Below are positions 1 through 13,738 of a stretch of DNA of 64,000 nucleotides, piece by piece. Source of the stretch: Cinclus cinclus (taxonomy: Eukaryota; Chordata; Aves; Passeriformes; Cinclidae). Under the pieces are notes generated by a model, which made no database searches, was not told the DNA's origin, and saw only the letters and a program-made list of their open reading frames with translations. Every line of letters begins with the position of its first letter. The first letter of the stretch is position 1. Made by a program: the position numbers and the translations under genes. Location: positions 16,594,424 to 16,658,423 of the forward strand of contig NC_085047.1 of NCBI RefSeq assembly GCF_963662255.1. The letters run 5' to 3'.

Positions 1-3000
1 AGCTACTGTAAATAATTTTTATCAGCCCCTGCCTCTATGAGAAAACTGAATTTTAAAGGACATGACAGCAAATGTCAGAGCCAGAAACTCAGGTTTTCCC
101 AGTTGTGCTGCAAAGTAGACAAAGCATTTTGGGTTTTTCACAAGCACTTTGTCCATAATGTTGGGTTTCCATAAGCACCTAAATGCAAGCACAGATTTAG
201 AAACTGGCTCAGCACGCAGTGTCTGTGAGTTGCAGGAGGAAAGGCCACCCTGGCCTTGTGCTGAGCTCCAGGAAAGGCCATGCTACAATGAGTGGTGCAA
301 ATGTCCCTACATGTAACCCAGAGGACAGTTAGGGATCTGCACACATCATGTAAGCCAGTGAAGACCCAGGAGCTGCTGATGCTTCTGTAACACAACTCTT
401 TTTCTAGGTTAAGGATACGAAAACAGGCCAAGAGGCAGACTCAAGCCCTAAGTCGTGTGTTGCCTCAGGGAAAGAGCAGAGCCTTGGTCTCAGCTCTCCA
501 CCATTGAGGTTGGCCCGTCTCCACAGGTCCATGATCCTTCCCCATCCCTATTCCTTGGAAAGACAAGGTTGCCCTTACACAAACACACCCTTCTTGTTCC
601 ACCATCACCTTAGATGACATAAAAATAGGTCACATAACTTGTTTGAGTCATTGCTTTTGTGTGTTTTTGTTTAGACATTGTTATGCCTGTGCTCCCCTTT
701 CTGTGTGGCTTGTGATCACTGCTGAAACCAGCCAAGCCCTCAGCCCACTGGTGGCTCTCCTATGGCAACAAGACTGTGAGCCAGCCTCATTTACTAATCA
801 AATTTCTGCTAAATTGTATTTCACGTTTCTGATTTCTGATGAGGTGGCTTACAGTCTTGCAAATTCCTACTACTCCAAATGACAATGATTGCAAGTAAAA
901 TGCTTTCTCTCATTAGAATGGCTGCACAGATTTGCCTCAAATTATGCAAATTGGTTGCAAGCTGGAAGACCCAAATCATGAAGTGACACAAAAAATTCTC
1001 AAACATGCTTTTGCAATTACGATTCCTTCTCTCCTTAGTGACAACTAATCCGAAAACAGAAACAGCTCAAGCGTCAGTATTCCTCTGAAGAAATATTTTG
1101 GTTGTGCTTTTGAATAGGTTCAAGAATTTGTTCCCATAAGTCTAAAAATACAGTTGCTTCATACTATTGTCTTTTTCCTTTGAAATAACTTATTTTCCTT
1201 TCTTTGAGTTATTCACATAGTTTCACCCTCCTGCAAAATTTCTGGAAGGTCATTCTGGGCTGATCAGAATGTGAGATCACCACTTAGCAATCACAAAAGG
1301 CACTTGATTTGAAAAAATGTTGCAAGCCCAACTGGTATGCAGGAAATATTCTTGTCAGCTTTAATGAACTTATTTTCTCCCAGAAACACCCTGATCTTCC
1401 AGAGCCCTTAAAACTGTGTGCTGCTAGAGGAAACACTTTTCAAGGAAGAGCAAATTTTCAGTCTTAGCAAAGGAGAGATGACTCTGCTGGTGGGGAAAAT
1501 TAATTTAATTTGTTACAGCATCCCTGGTGAGAAAGAGTTGATTGCTCCTTCCAAGCTGTGCCTTTCCTCTGACAGTTCCCTGGTGCCACAGGGAACCTGA
1601 GCCTGCAGGGACCTCTCTAACAACCTTCAAGAGTCAGTGTTTGCACATCCAGCTGCTGCAGCATCTCTGTCGGATCACTCCCCTTTCTCCAGGGACCAGA
1701 CGACACCAGCATTTGATTAATTGCTTTAAACACAAAATTTTACTCATAATGTGAAATCCATTAACCCAACCAATTATTTGAAATTTGTGAATGTATCTTT
1801 AAGTGCACGTATTGCTGCTCTGTTCATCTCTGCATAGACTTTTGGTGGATTACAGACCTTCTCCTTCCTTGCCAGTCAGATCCCAGGTTTTCAGCTTCGG
1901 TTGCACAATGTCCTCATTTCTGAGAACTGCACACCATGCCTGAGCTTCAGTCACATTCTCAAGACAGCAAAAGCTTGGGGATAAATTTGGCAACTACCTT
2001 GAAAAACACAGCGTTTTTCTTTCTTTTTGCTTCACCAGGATGTTCTCATTAGTTCTGTGTAAATTAAAAAAGGGACGTATAAGAATTGCGTAGTCACGAA
2101 ATGCCAGCATTTCCCCACAGACCAAGTGACTTATGCGATTAATAATTCACATCGTTAACTTCCAGCAAACGTTGCTAAGGGAAGTCACTCAGGCACAGCT
2201 ATAGTCTGAAACATTGGTTTGTCAACCACCAGGCTAAACCACTGTTTTTTCAGCCATCCAAGCCCAGTTAACAACTGGACATCTGCCTACCTTGTCAGAA
2301 GTACTCAGTGCCACCTCTCAAGACATTGCCTGTACAAAGAACAAAGAACAGGTGGAGAGGGTTTCATCCAATTCTGAATTGCAGCAACTTTTTTTTGGAG
2401 GTTGGTTTCTCAGCTCTAGTTGTAGGTAGCACTATTGGGAAGCAGTTTGAATGCAGTTGGACAGGTTTGGAGCTTTCTAACACGTTTAAGTAGTGCCTGC
2501 ATATGGCAAATCACTCTTCATCCCAGCTGAGTTTGGAGAGCTGCAGCACACTGAGGTAAGGACAGCAGCTGCATCTACCAACATCTGCTCCAGCCTCTGG
2601 CATTGCATCAGGGCAGGCTGTGGCAGCTCAAAGCCAAGGGATGCTGCAGGGCCAGGTGGCACTCATTTGGGCAGGTTTACAGACAAACTGTTGTGCTTGC
2701 ACGCAGGTTTTAGATCAGAGCAGACACAGCTGTTCATCCTTGTCATGTCGGAATTGGAAGTATGCGATCTGTGATCTCTCCCCAAACTGGACTCCTTCCC
2801 TCTGCTGACCCCCTGCTGTCAGCTGCAAGTTACAGCTTCTGATGCTGAAATCAGGTGTTGGGCTGCCTTGCAAAGTGCAAAACAGAATAAAAATAGACGG
2901 CTACTTAGTGGAGACTTAGCTCATGGTGGTGTACCTCTATCTGCAAAACCACAGGTTCCCAGGGGACAACATGTTCTTAGTGTGTGCTGTTAACTGCCTG

Positions 3001-3738
3001 ACACTTCTTACCTCTGAGGTTTGGTGAAATGGCTGCAGACACCTGAAGTCTTACATAATTTATTTTTTTTTCTGGCAATGTATGGTCATTACAATGTGTC
3101 AACTAAAACTTTCTTCCTCCCCAGCCAACAAGCCTTACAAATTATATTTGTGTTTCTTCTATTTTTCTTCTTCCTTCTAGTTCAGGAGAAAGAAAAAGGA
3201 ATAAAAGTATCATAATTCTTTTGAAAAGGACAAAAAGGAGACAAAGAAGCACAAAAATACTGTACTGGAAAGCTTCAGTAGCAAAGGCTTTATTGTGGCT
3301 CGAAGCGTTTGGTTTTTACCTTCAGTTTGTCGCAGCATTTCTCAGAAGAGTAGGATGGCTAGGCAAGTGGTTTCCTCTTGCCAGAAAGCGCCCTAAGTTG
3401 TTATTTCAGACTACAGAACCTAGAGTGAGTCCATCCTGCAACACATTAGCCACTTTGTGGAGGTCACCAGCTCGTCCCAACACCCCAGGAAGCTGCATCA
3501 CTCATCCATTCCACCTCTCTTCCTCTCCCACCCCCACTTGTTAATGTTTGCACGCACTGGAGGCTTTGGGGTTTTTAGGTGCACAACATCTGGGTGCTGC
3601 ATACACTTACAGTGAGATAACAAACTGCTTTGGTCACTGAGTTTCATTCTGTAAAACAGGCAGCATAAAAAACAATTCAGCCAGTGAGGAAGGCACACCA
3701 AAACTGGCTACCAACAGGTGCAGAGATCCAGTGGAAGG
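1..3738. other. Intergenic region upstream of the GCSAM-like gene
   Basis: I see no exon, RNA gene or mobile element that I can support here. Open frames are short (under about 110 codons), lie on both strands and resemble no family I know. The last part should contain the promoter and 5' UTR of the GCSAM-like gene, but I could not place a TATA box or transcription start. Confidence 0.5.
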
Positions 3739-3764
3739 ATGGGAAACTGCCTGCCAAAAATAAG
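3739..3764 (+). CDS. GCSAM: GCSAM-like coding exon 1
   Basis: It encodes MGNCLPKI plus two bases of Arg9 and ends at the donor AG|gtaggt. The start is in strong Kozak context (A at -3, G at +4). Gly2 and Cys4 predict N-myristoylation and palmitoylation. At 26 nt it is far below the size of any open-frame scan. Confidence 0.78.
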
Positions 3765-6700
3765 GTAGGTCCAAAGCCATTTTATATTTAATTGCTAAAC
3801 AATAGGACTAAGAGAGCAATACTATAACAAATGATACCTGCAATCAGTCAGCCTCAAGGGATCATACAAGGCACCACGAGGAGTTTCTTGATTAACAAAA
3901 CACAATTTAGCAAGCAAATGAAGGTGAAATATATAGCTCTTGGTATGTCAAAGAATAGTGTCTCAGGATGATGTTTACAGAGGTGACATTGTCTGTAGGA
4001 TCCCAGCACTGAGAGTCTGCCAAAGGGAGGAAGGCAGTCCATCCTGGTGAGAAAGAAAAGGAACAGAGAATACCTTTCATCTGCTCCAAGTTTCCAGGCA
4101 GGAAAACTACACTTAGAGAAGATTCACCTTGCTATCTCTTATCTGTTGGTGCCAGGTCTCATAAAGACAAGATTTTATATACACTATATATAAATAGATT
4201 AAATTGTACAATATATTTCAGTGCTGTACACGAGATACATGAGTATCCTGTACTTATGTACAACAGTGGTTAGGAATATATTGTCTCCTAAGGAACTATA
4301 AATACAGAAGAGGATGCTCAACAGGAACCACCTAGGACAGGTGGAAAATTCCCTTTCTTTTCCATTGCCTTCTTGATAGGACAAAAAAAAGGCCATGCAA
4401 CCTCTGAGTACTGCACCCTGATTGCTTACTTGGTCTCAAGCAGCTCAGATGAGGCACTTCATTGCCAAAATTCAACGTTCCTCTTGTTTGCAAAGAGAAT
4501 GCATCTCTCATGTCCCTTTGCAGGTCTGTGTTCAGATATCTAAGTTGTGACCACATTACCTGGCCTTGAGGAAAAGGGCAGAAGTCCCCAAAGAATGAAA
4601 CCTTGCTCTCAGAGGCAGTTTGAGCCAAGGCAAACAAAATCCACGCGAAACCTCACCTGTGGCAGCAAGGAGCAGTGATGAGCCCATGTGCCTTAAGGGT
4701 CTCAGGTTCAGGCTCTCAGCTCCCAGGCTTACTGAATCCTCCACTGCTTTAAGTGGTCTTGTCACCCTTACATGTGGGAACCTGTACTGGTTTTGAAATA
4801 GTTCCTGATTGATTTTTAGGAGTGGGAATAAAAGCACAATTCTTTATAAGAACCTTGCAAGCAAGGTTTTTGTAAGGCAGATTTTTTTCTGCTAGCTTGA
4901 TGCGGCCATGAAAGCTATACCCCTCATCAGAGGGGAGGGGCCACTGCCATAAAAGACATCACTGGCATGGTGCCCCACACCCTGTTTTCTTCACTTCCAA
5001 AAGCTCCAACAAACCTCTGCCAGGAGAAGTCATTTGGGGAGAGCATTGACCAGCGGCCCTTGCATGGCAGACAGCAACTGCAAATCACCTCACTCCAGCT
5101 GCTGTCGATGGGCTGTGCCAGCTTGGGGTGATTTTTGTGTAGCACATCTCAGCCATAGCTGCCCCATTGCTGACAAAGCTGCAACTTTCAGAAAAATCAT
5201 AAACTTTGCAGAACTTCAGAGGGATGGATAAATGATGAGGGTTTTATTTATTTTTTTCGTTTTGGTTTTTGTTTTTTTTCCCCAGAGGAACAGTTGTTCC
5301 TATGCAGTCACTCAGCATCCTTGCAAAACTCTGGTGCTGCAGAGGTCCAGTCCTGCCCACTGCTGCTCTCCAGGCAGCATGAGAGGCAGAGACTGAGGGT
5401 CAGCTAGGAAAGGCTCCTCTGCCCCCCAGCACAGGGCCAGCTGGGAGTCAGGCTGAAGGGAAAGCTCAGGTTACAACACAAAGTTCACATGTCTCTCCTA
5501 ACAGGCAGCTCATCCACATAAAATTCCTAAGGCATGAGGCTTATGCATTTACATCATCCAGCTGTCAGCATCTCTCCTGAGTAACTTTAACTAGATGTGG
5601 AGAAAAATCACAGTAGATGGGCACCTACAGATGAGGGAGTGTCTGTAAGTCTCAGGAAAATTGGCAGCTGGTTGGAAGAAATATCCCAAAATTATCACTC
5701 CAATGAGACAGGCCATCAAAGTTCATCAGATGAATTAACCCACATATAGGTGAGGACCAGCAATATCTGGTGGGGCCCAAGGGAGGAGGCCCCAGAGTCA
5801 ATCACAGGGGTGGCAGGAATTAAAATGTACTGAAGTGATGGGGCGTTGGGCTTTCTTTGAGAAGCAGCCAGCCACAGCTTTTTATTTGGTTGCATATAAG
5901 GAGTTTTGAGGGTTTGGCAGTTTTGTGTCAGAGATGGTGAGTTTAAGGACTCAGGTGAGAATTGGATTATTTTGGAGGTCGGTCCAGCTCTTTCTGGACC
6001 AGCAACATCGTATTGTGGGACACCAAGTTAGACAGAGCCAGCAGCTGCAGCAGGTCCCCCCTGAAGCCCTCCCTCCCAAAGGCTGATGGTGTCATGTCCC
6101 ACAGCAGGTCAGAGGAACTTCCTATTTCTGGAAGCAAGTTGAGGCTGGCATCACTCCTTATTGAGGTGGCTCTGTGGGTGTCTGTATGACCATACAGACA
6201 GCAGCATCCCACTTACCTCTGCCCAGGAAGTGCCCCCTGCTTCAGGGACACAAGGGGGTGTCCACTGCCCTGTCTCTCAGCCCTTTGGCAGCTGGGCTGA
6301 AGTAAACTCACACTGAAGGCAACCTTAGTTTCAAGTGCGCAGAGCAGGCAACACAAACTTGAGCTCTTAACAGCAGCTGCTAGGAGAAGACATTGCACCC
6401 TACCATTTATCTGTAAACTCTGCTGCTTCCTCTGTAATTAATTTCTTGATTTTTTCCTTTTTCCTATATATCTCTATGTCTGCCATTTCACCCCTTCTCT
6501 TTGGAGTGTTTGCTTTTCAGAGGCATGTCTGTATTCGGTTTGACCACATCCCGAGCACGGCAGCGCTGTGACATAGCTCATGCAGCTTCTGTGCAAAGAG
6601 ATAAGTGAAACTATGGGAAGACAGAAAAGGAAATCTACCTGTGTTCTCATTTTAATGAGAGTCACATTTATCCTCTTTCACGACTGCTGGCCAGAACTAT

Positions 6701-9700
6701 TCCCCAGCATTTTTACTAATAAAGGTACACTTGTAATTGCCTCAAAAACCTCAGCCCTTCAGGAGAGCCAAGCCTTCAGAACCCCTCTCCACCCACAGAC
6801 AAGATGAGCCTAACTTTCACCAGCTGCTGGGGACCTGCCTGAAACAAAGAGTCAGCATGTCTGTAGCAAGAATGCAGATGCTGAGAAAGGCTTTCAGTTC
6901 TCAGACTATACAATGTATACTTCCCGCAGGATTACATGATTGACTAAATAAGAATTTATCTAAGAGTTATGCATCAATTTACAGATCTAATTTCCTCTAA
7001 GAACATACGCTATTTAATTATCTTCTGACAGTCCAGGGGAAGAGTTACCCAAACCCAACAGCCTTTTCTTCTGAGCAAGAGACTAAAAAATCAGAAGCCA
7101 ACTTAAAGTAAACAAGAAAAAGTGGAATAAATAGACATCAGGAAACAAAAATATTGATATCAAACTCACGATGTCTGACAGCTACAACAGCCTCCTAATG
7201 TGAGTTATGTGTATTATAAATACACATACACATTTTACTTAAAATGTAGCCCATAGGACTTCAATTGAATTGTATGAAATGGTCACACTGGCATGTTCAG
7301 TTTAGCTAGAGAATTTTATATCCAGTATAGGCAAAACTCAAGAAAACCAGGAATCAGGCAACCTGGAATGAGGTAGTATTATAGCTTTATTTTTATATCC
7401 AGGTGTAATGAAAGCTATCTAAGTTCTTCCACTAAATAGAAAATTGGGAAGGTCACTGATATTTGCAAAAGTTTCTGCTACTCTTATAAGAGCACCAGGG
7501 ACATCTGCAGAAAGAAGTTATTCCAGAAGAGTTGCATAACTTAGGTAGCTTATAAAAGAAATGAGACCTAGGAGCACACATTTAGCAAGGAAAGTATCAA
7601 TAGCAAAAGGGAATAATGGCATTACCTGTTTTCCTCAGTCCCGGGAAAGGAAAAAAAAAAAATGCAAATAAGCAATTAGAGACTGATTCATAGTGAACCT
7701 CCACCCGCATGTTGTGTGTAATCCCTATATTCATATGACTTGGCAGCTTTACATCCCTTAGCACATTTTTAAAATATATATAAATCTAGCATATAAATAT
7801 TAACACTGCATTGCAAAATGTTTGTTAAGTACTGGCCTTTTACAAGCGCAGAATTGCAAACTATAGCAACAATGCACACCCCAGAAAGCCTAGCTCTTAT
7901 TACCAAGAAACTTGCTAACAGCAACCTGAACACAATGCAAGGGCTCCTAACTTTGCCAATTAACTTCAGTACTTAAACCTGCAAGTAGAGTCTTCTGCTT
8001 GAACCAGGAGGGATTATTTCAACTGCTAGAGATCAGATCCACCAGCCTTGCTCTCACCCCTGTGTGTCTGCTCTCTTTTGTGCCACTATCGCTGTATTTT
8101 TCTTCCTTTTGCTTTTTCCCAAGACATGCTAGAGGTCAGATTGATGTAGATCATTTGTGGGAGCATGAGACTAATTCTTTCCTATGTCTTTCCAATATTT
8201 ACTGCTAGAGCTATTAATATGGACAAGCCCAGAAAGGCTGGTTGCTCCTCCCATCCACAACCTTTGCTGCTGCTCTGCCAGGTTTCCCCGGGAACAAAGG
8301 CTGTACTTCCCAGAAACAGCTAAATGCTCTGATATCTGCCAACAGCTGCCACCCTCCATCCCTGGACCTATGATTTGTGCCTCTCTACCCTGTGGCAGCC
8401 CCTGCTTCCAAAACCCTGAGAGCAGGGCTGGATGCCTACCAGGGGTGCCTCTAAGGGAGAAGAGCAGCAGAGAAGCTGCATAAAGTGCCTGGAGAAGGCA
8501 TCTCCCTTATGGATTTACATGTGCCCCTGGCTGGCAGCAGGAGGTGAGGACCATGAAGCCCAAGATCTGCCTGCTCACCCTTATTTCCACGCCCTAGGTG
8601 GAAAGTGCCCGTCTCCATCCGGAGAAAAAGACACTCCCACAAACAAAGTAAGTAAACAAGCAGCTTGAGCCCCTTGGGGGTGGTGTGGCATGGCCTGAAT
8701 GGGACATGGGGGAGCTCTCTGCATCCCTGCAGAGGCAACTGGCAGGCACAGCCAGGGCAAGGCATTTTGCATCCCAGAGGAGGGAAACCTCCCTGCATCC
8801 AGTGAGGAATACTCCTGCCCTCTGATGTCACACTGTGCTAGATTACTCGGGGGGTTCTTGGGTCTTTTTTGTTTCTGGAGATGGCAGTAGGAATGGGCAG
8901 CCATCCCCTCCAGCTACAGAGCCCCAGGTGCCTCAGTCCTGCCTTGCAGCTGCCCCCAGCAATGGGAGCCTTGGCCCTTGTACGGCACCACCAGATCCAC
9001 AGGCACAGAGGGGGAACCTCTGGAGAAGGCATCTCCACCGAGAGGTGGAGGGCTGCTGAAGCCAGTGGGATGCCAGAACAGCACAGCCCACATCTGCTCA
9101 CACACCTGACCCTGTTCCCCTGGCACAAGCACTGCTTAGGACTTTCTCTAAACAGATGTCAGCGTGAGGTGTTCTCCTAACAAAACAGTTTCTTCATATT
9201 GAAGATGCAAATAGGGAAGACCCTATGACAGTTAGGATCACGTGCTCCTGAGGATCAGGAGGTCTTGGTTTAGATTCAAGCTGCTGCCTTTCCCCTCTTG
9301 GGGGTAAAGCCGTTAATGTAGCAAAGGTATAATAATGTTACCAGTTTCACAAGTTGCAGTATTTGTAAAAACCCTCTTCTTGTTAGATACACTGGCAATT
9401 TCATGGCAGTGTTAAAGCAGTGCAATAATGTTTGAAAACACCATAAATTCTCTAAGATGGCAGCTTTAATGCAATATTGAGAGACTGATGTCTCTCCCGT
9501 CATGCTGCAAAGCAAATAGACTTAAAATGCCCTGTTATCTTCAGCAAAAGTGAAATTTCAGCTCTGGAATTTTACAGGAGCAACATGTTCAATCCACGTC
9601 ATATTAAGAACCAGCCAGACTGATAAAGACAAGGCTAGGGGAAAGCAGGATGTAAAATGACAGACCTCTGCCACTTAGATGTTTATAGGACAGAAAGACA

Positions 9701-12700
9701 AATTTCCAGAAAAGCTCCAGACTGTCAAACCTGTGCAGACAGACACCCAGCACATGCAGCACATCAGGTAGTGCCTCTGTGCCCCAGCACCCAGCCAGCA
9801 ATCCCAAGCAGAATTAAGCCTGCATGGGTCATAAAGCTAAAACACAGTAATTTCTAAGACAGACATGTACAACTAATTTCAGTTAATTAAATGAAACAAA
9901 ACCGAAACAAAACCAGAAGAAAGCAAAAGACCGAAGAAGACTGCACATCCAGGTTCAATTCAGGTCAGTGAGCAGTGAGTGATGTGTGACACAGTGATGT
10001 GTATAAGCTAGAGACAAGATAAATCTCAAAAAGCCATCAGATTTATTTAGCTCTCAGAGGTTCAACCCTTTTCCCTATTGCTGTCACACAAGTTCATGCT
10101 TTTGTACAGCCAATGTTCAGTCCGTGACTGAGCAAATCTTGTGCTGATGAAAATCTTTGTCTAGTGTTGCTACACCAGAGAACGACAATCACATGTGTTT
10201 TCTTCCTCTTTCCTCAGCACAGACCTACAGCCATCCACCAGGTTCCATCAAGGTAAAACTGATTTTCCTTCCCTCCCTTCCCCTCACTGGGCAACTGAGT
10301 CCAAAGCATTCATATATTAGAAAGACAAAGCGTCCATCACGTTCCTGCAGAAGAAAGAAAATCCCATAATCAGACTGTTTGCTCAGGATGCAGAGAAACA
10401 CCAGCTTAAGCCTACGTATGGAATAAATGTATGCACATAAAACTGTAACTCTGAGATGCAGCCCCACTCTTGAGGCAGACAGTGGCCAAAGGGAATGCAG
10501 CTCACACTCATAATTTCTGAGGCTGAGTGTAATGTTGTCTGGCCCAAATCAGACAGTTCAGGAGGCTGAACCTTGTGATGATGTCTCAGTGAATGTCCTC
10601 AGTCACTGCACAACTTACATCTGCAAGGGTGCTTCTCTCTCCTCCTTCTTCCCTTCTCCACTCAGCTTTTTGGTAGCCATTCTCTTGACTACTGGCATGT
10701 TTTCCAAAAGAGTTTCAGTTTCAGCATGACATTTTCTAAGATGTCATCATTGCAAACCAGGTTTAGTAATAAAGAAATCTTCAGTGCAAAAGCAAAGGGA
10801 GATTTAATACTTTGAGGCTTAAAGGGTTTTAGTTAATCTTTGTGCTATAAAAAAATAAGCAGACATATCAACAAATGGCTAAGTCTCTGTTGGAAAAGAA
10901 TAAGGTTTCCCCTTCCAGTGTCTCACTGCCTCTAGAAGGAAGAAAAGAAGGAAAGAAAAAACTTCACATAACCAAACATGCCCTTTCAGGTTGCACATTC
11001 AGTTTCTGATAAATCAAAATAGTTGATAAATCTAAATGATAAATCAAAACGGTTGCATTGCAATGCAGATAAGATAAACACACTGCCTGTTCATCTTACC
11101 TCCCTACTTTGGGGCTAGCTTTAGAAGTTCTGACAATGCACCCCAGAGTAATTTAAGAGGTAACTCTATTACTTGGTGTGTGCCCTGCTCTGCCCAAATT
11201 TATCATCCTGGAAGGCAGGGGTGGGGAAACAGCCATTCCTCAACTGTTGCACTTCACAGTCTTGTCTGTGTTTACTTGTCTATATGTTTGTGTGTATTAA
11301 TATGCTGAGCTCTAAGAGGCAGGAGCTGAGTACCTGTGGTTTGTTGCCTCTGCTTTGTAAATAGTTCATTTTAGCAGAGAGTAAATGAAGTTGCTGCTTG
11401 AGTCCCTAATGACAAGCAATTCCCAGAAGCCCCACGTACTGCAGAACGAAGCACTGCCATTTAGCAGCTGAGTTGGTTTGGTTTTGGTTTCTTTTTTTTA
11501 TTATTTTTAACAAAGATGACATCAGTAAAGCAAAAGTTGGTGCCCAGCAGGTAAGTGGGTGTTTAGCAGAAAATTTTGAAGAAAGTGGGCAAGATGACAA
11601 AAAAGGGTGTGATGAAATGAGTTCATCATTTGATGTGATCCTGTGAGCGTGGGATGGACTGCGGGGGAAGAGGAGGGGGTGGAACTGTAATGAGGAACCT
11701 GCCAAATAGCTGTCTGGTTTTGAGTTTTTGGAGCAAGGAAAAGCCCCAGAGCATGGCTTGAAAACAGTCCTTGCAGAGCTGTTAGTGGAATAGGAGAGAT
11801 GCCCCTTCTGAGTGTTAAACTTGGCCTGTGAATAATGGAAGTTTTCACACTTACTCCATTGGCATGTGGGATAAATCACTCCACCTCTGCACTTCAGTCT
11901 CCCTACTGATAAGGGATGATAACAGCCTTCCAAAGCATTATGACTGGAAGGATTCTGGAAAATGAGACTCAGAGCAGGCCTTGGTTAGACCTATGTGTTT
12001 GAAGGGACAAGAGATAATCCAGGCTTCACTCAGAGGATTGAGAGCCACTCATGAAAATTAAGAGCCTACCTGTCCTCATTTCACAGGTATATTAAGAGAA
12101 ATACTGATGTCCTTCCACCTTTGCAATCATGACTAAGTGAGGAGAGAGCCATGCACTTGATGATAAACAAGTCTACCCTGACTGTTCTGCTCCTTAAAAT
12201 TTCTGGAACTTTTACATCTGAAAACTTTATAAAACCTCAAACCAAAAATCAAAATTTATTTTCACTGAAGTGTTCTCAAGGTCAGGAGATCTTCCATGCC
12301 AAACAGAATCTAAACACACAATATGATTTGCATTAACTTGGAAAATGCAAGGTGAATTCTGCAGGAATTTTGTTCTAGCTCTGTCCTTCTTCTAGACTTT
12401 AAAAATAAAAGCTCAGCCTTTGGAGTTTTTAACCCATTAAACAGAGACCTCTGTTCCACTTATAGAGCGTGAAAGGAAGCTACATATATCACCAAGAACC
12501 CAGCAACACTCACTCAAAGTACTGCCACTACTGCAGACAGCAGACACCACTATAAAGCTGGTGTTACTCTCCAGCTTCAGTACCCAGTGCATTCAGATCA
12601 AGAGCACAAGACAAACAAATGATTAATTTCTAGATCAACTGGCGCTTAATCAGTGCACAGTGGCACAAGATTTAAGGAGTCATCCTGCCAGCTATTTAAT

Positions 12701-13738
12701 GCACAATCACCCACAACCCATTAGCAAACACCCTCAGCAGGCAAAAGCAGGGACAAGTCTAAACAGAGTCGGGAAGGCATTTGCCCACAGAATCTTACCC
12801 CCTCCTTCGCTAATGGATCTTCCTTCTCTTCCTTCTGCTCTCAAGGACAGCATCAGATGAGGGATGCTGGGGATGGGATGAGCCCTCCCTTCATCTCTGG
12901 AGAGGCCAGGGCTCCTTCCAGGACAGTGCATCTCCTTTACAGCCACGCATACACATGCACTTGGGGTCTTAATTTCCTCCCAGACCCTACAGTCTCTCTG
13001 GCAGCTTGCTGTGACTCCTGTCCCTCCCTTTCTTCCTCTGCTTTCTTATGCTTTTTATTCTGAAAGTCACCCTGACCCTCTTCCTTCAGTGCTTTCCCTA
13101 AACATCCCATATTAAGTCCTGTTCAAATCCCAAATGCTCACCCTTCACATGCATCGATGAAATGTCCCATGTAACTTTTCCCTTCGTGCCCATCAGCTCC
13201 CATTCAGCTCCCATTCAGCTCCCATCAGCTCGGGTGGCGTGGCAGGGCTGATCTCTCGGGATAGCCCCGGGGTGATGCAGGCTGCCCGGCTCCATCAGGT
13301 GGCGATGAGCTTTTCCCGTGGCAGCACCGCTAAGCGGGGCCGGGGGGTGTTGGTGTCTCCAGGTGTGCGGCCACAGCCCGGACAGCTGGGAAGTGACCTC
13401 GGATTTACAAACCTAACACCGTCTATGTTCCTCAGCAGCTCCGCATGAGCGTACAGGCTGCAGCAGATCTGCCCCCATCTCCAGACTTCTTCAGGGCATA
13501 ATCCTACTGCTCTTTCTCTCTTCCCCCCTTTCCCCCTCAGGAACACGTCGCCAAAAAGGATTCAGTGGATTCCAGTGAACTGTGGTACTCGACCGTCAGC
13601 CACGCTGTAGAACACAAAGTCCCTGTGACTGACAGCACTAACGAGACAGAATATGCACTTATCAGTGTGCCCAAGAGGAAGGCTAATGTCGCCAGCCCTG
13701 AAGAGCATAGTGAATATGATGATGTCCTGGTAACTTAG
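3739..13738 (+). CDS. GCSAM: GCSAM-like (germinal centre-associated signalling and motility) adaptor, 4 coding exons
   Basis: The coding exons are 3739-3764, 8598-8647, 10218-10252 and 13541-13738, which give 309 nt or 102 residues plus stop. Every junction has GT/AG and the phases (2, 1, 0) join without a break. Residues 1-9 (MGNCLPKIR) carry Gly2 and Cys4, a classic myristoylation plus palmitoylation start. Residues 10-25 are basic (WKVPVSIRRKRHSHKQ). Three tyrosine motifs follow: Y53 (WYSTV), Y75 (TETEYALI) and Y96 (SEYDDV). Mammalian GCSAM has the same plan: an MGN start, a WKK basic segment, YSEEL-like and TETEYSLL motifs, and an acidic DEYELL end. It acts under the plasma membrane in germinal-centre B cells in BCR signalling and motility. 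The predicted bird protein is shorter than the roughly 180-residue mammalian one; the segment between the first two motifs is largely missing. It is convergent with C3orf52, as in human. A further skipped exon cannot be excluded. Confidence 0.8.
8598..8647 (+). CDS. GCSAM: GCSAM-like coding exon 2
   Basis: This 50-nt exon has acceptor gccctag| and donor |gtaagt. Its first base completes Arg9 (AG+G) and it then encodes WKVPVSIRRKRHSHKQ, corresponding to the Trp-Lys-Lys basic stretch of mammalian GCSAM. It ends in phase 1. Confidence 0.75.
10218..10252 (+). CDS. GCSAM: GCSAM-like coding exon 3
   Basis: This 35-nt exon has a good pyrimidine tract ending cctcag| and donor AAG|gtaaaa. With the carried A it encodes TQTYSHPPGSIK and ends in phase 0, which matches the next exon exactly. 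Confidence 0.72.
13190..13230 (+). repeat. Short tandem repeat of an 11-13 bp CCCATTCAGCT unit
   Basis: Four imperfect copies of cccat(t)cagct stand in tandem, just upstream of a GC- and CpG-rich stretch (about 13230-13400) in the last GCSAM-like intron. Confidence 0.7.
13541..13738 (+). CDS. GCSAM: GCSAM-like terminal coding exon
   Basis: The acceptor follows a long C/T tract ending ccctcag|. It encodes 65 residues and TAG. It contains SSELWYSTVSH, NETEYALISVP and HSEYDDVLVT, the tyrosine-motif region by which the gene was recognised. Confidence 0.85.
   Translation, partial: EHVAKKDSVDSSELWYSTVSHAVEHKVPVTDSTNETEYALISVPKRKANVASPEEHSEYDDVLVT

Noticed and set aside
6612..6655. Alternative ATG (MGRQKRKSTCV) for the GCSAM-like gene
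   Set aside because: The MGNCLPKIR exon at 3739 matches the family start, has a gtaggt donor and correct phase; this frame has no suitable donor.
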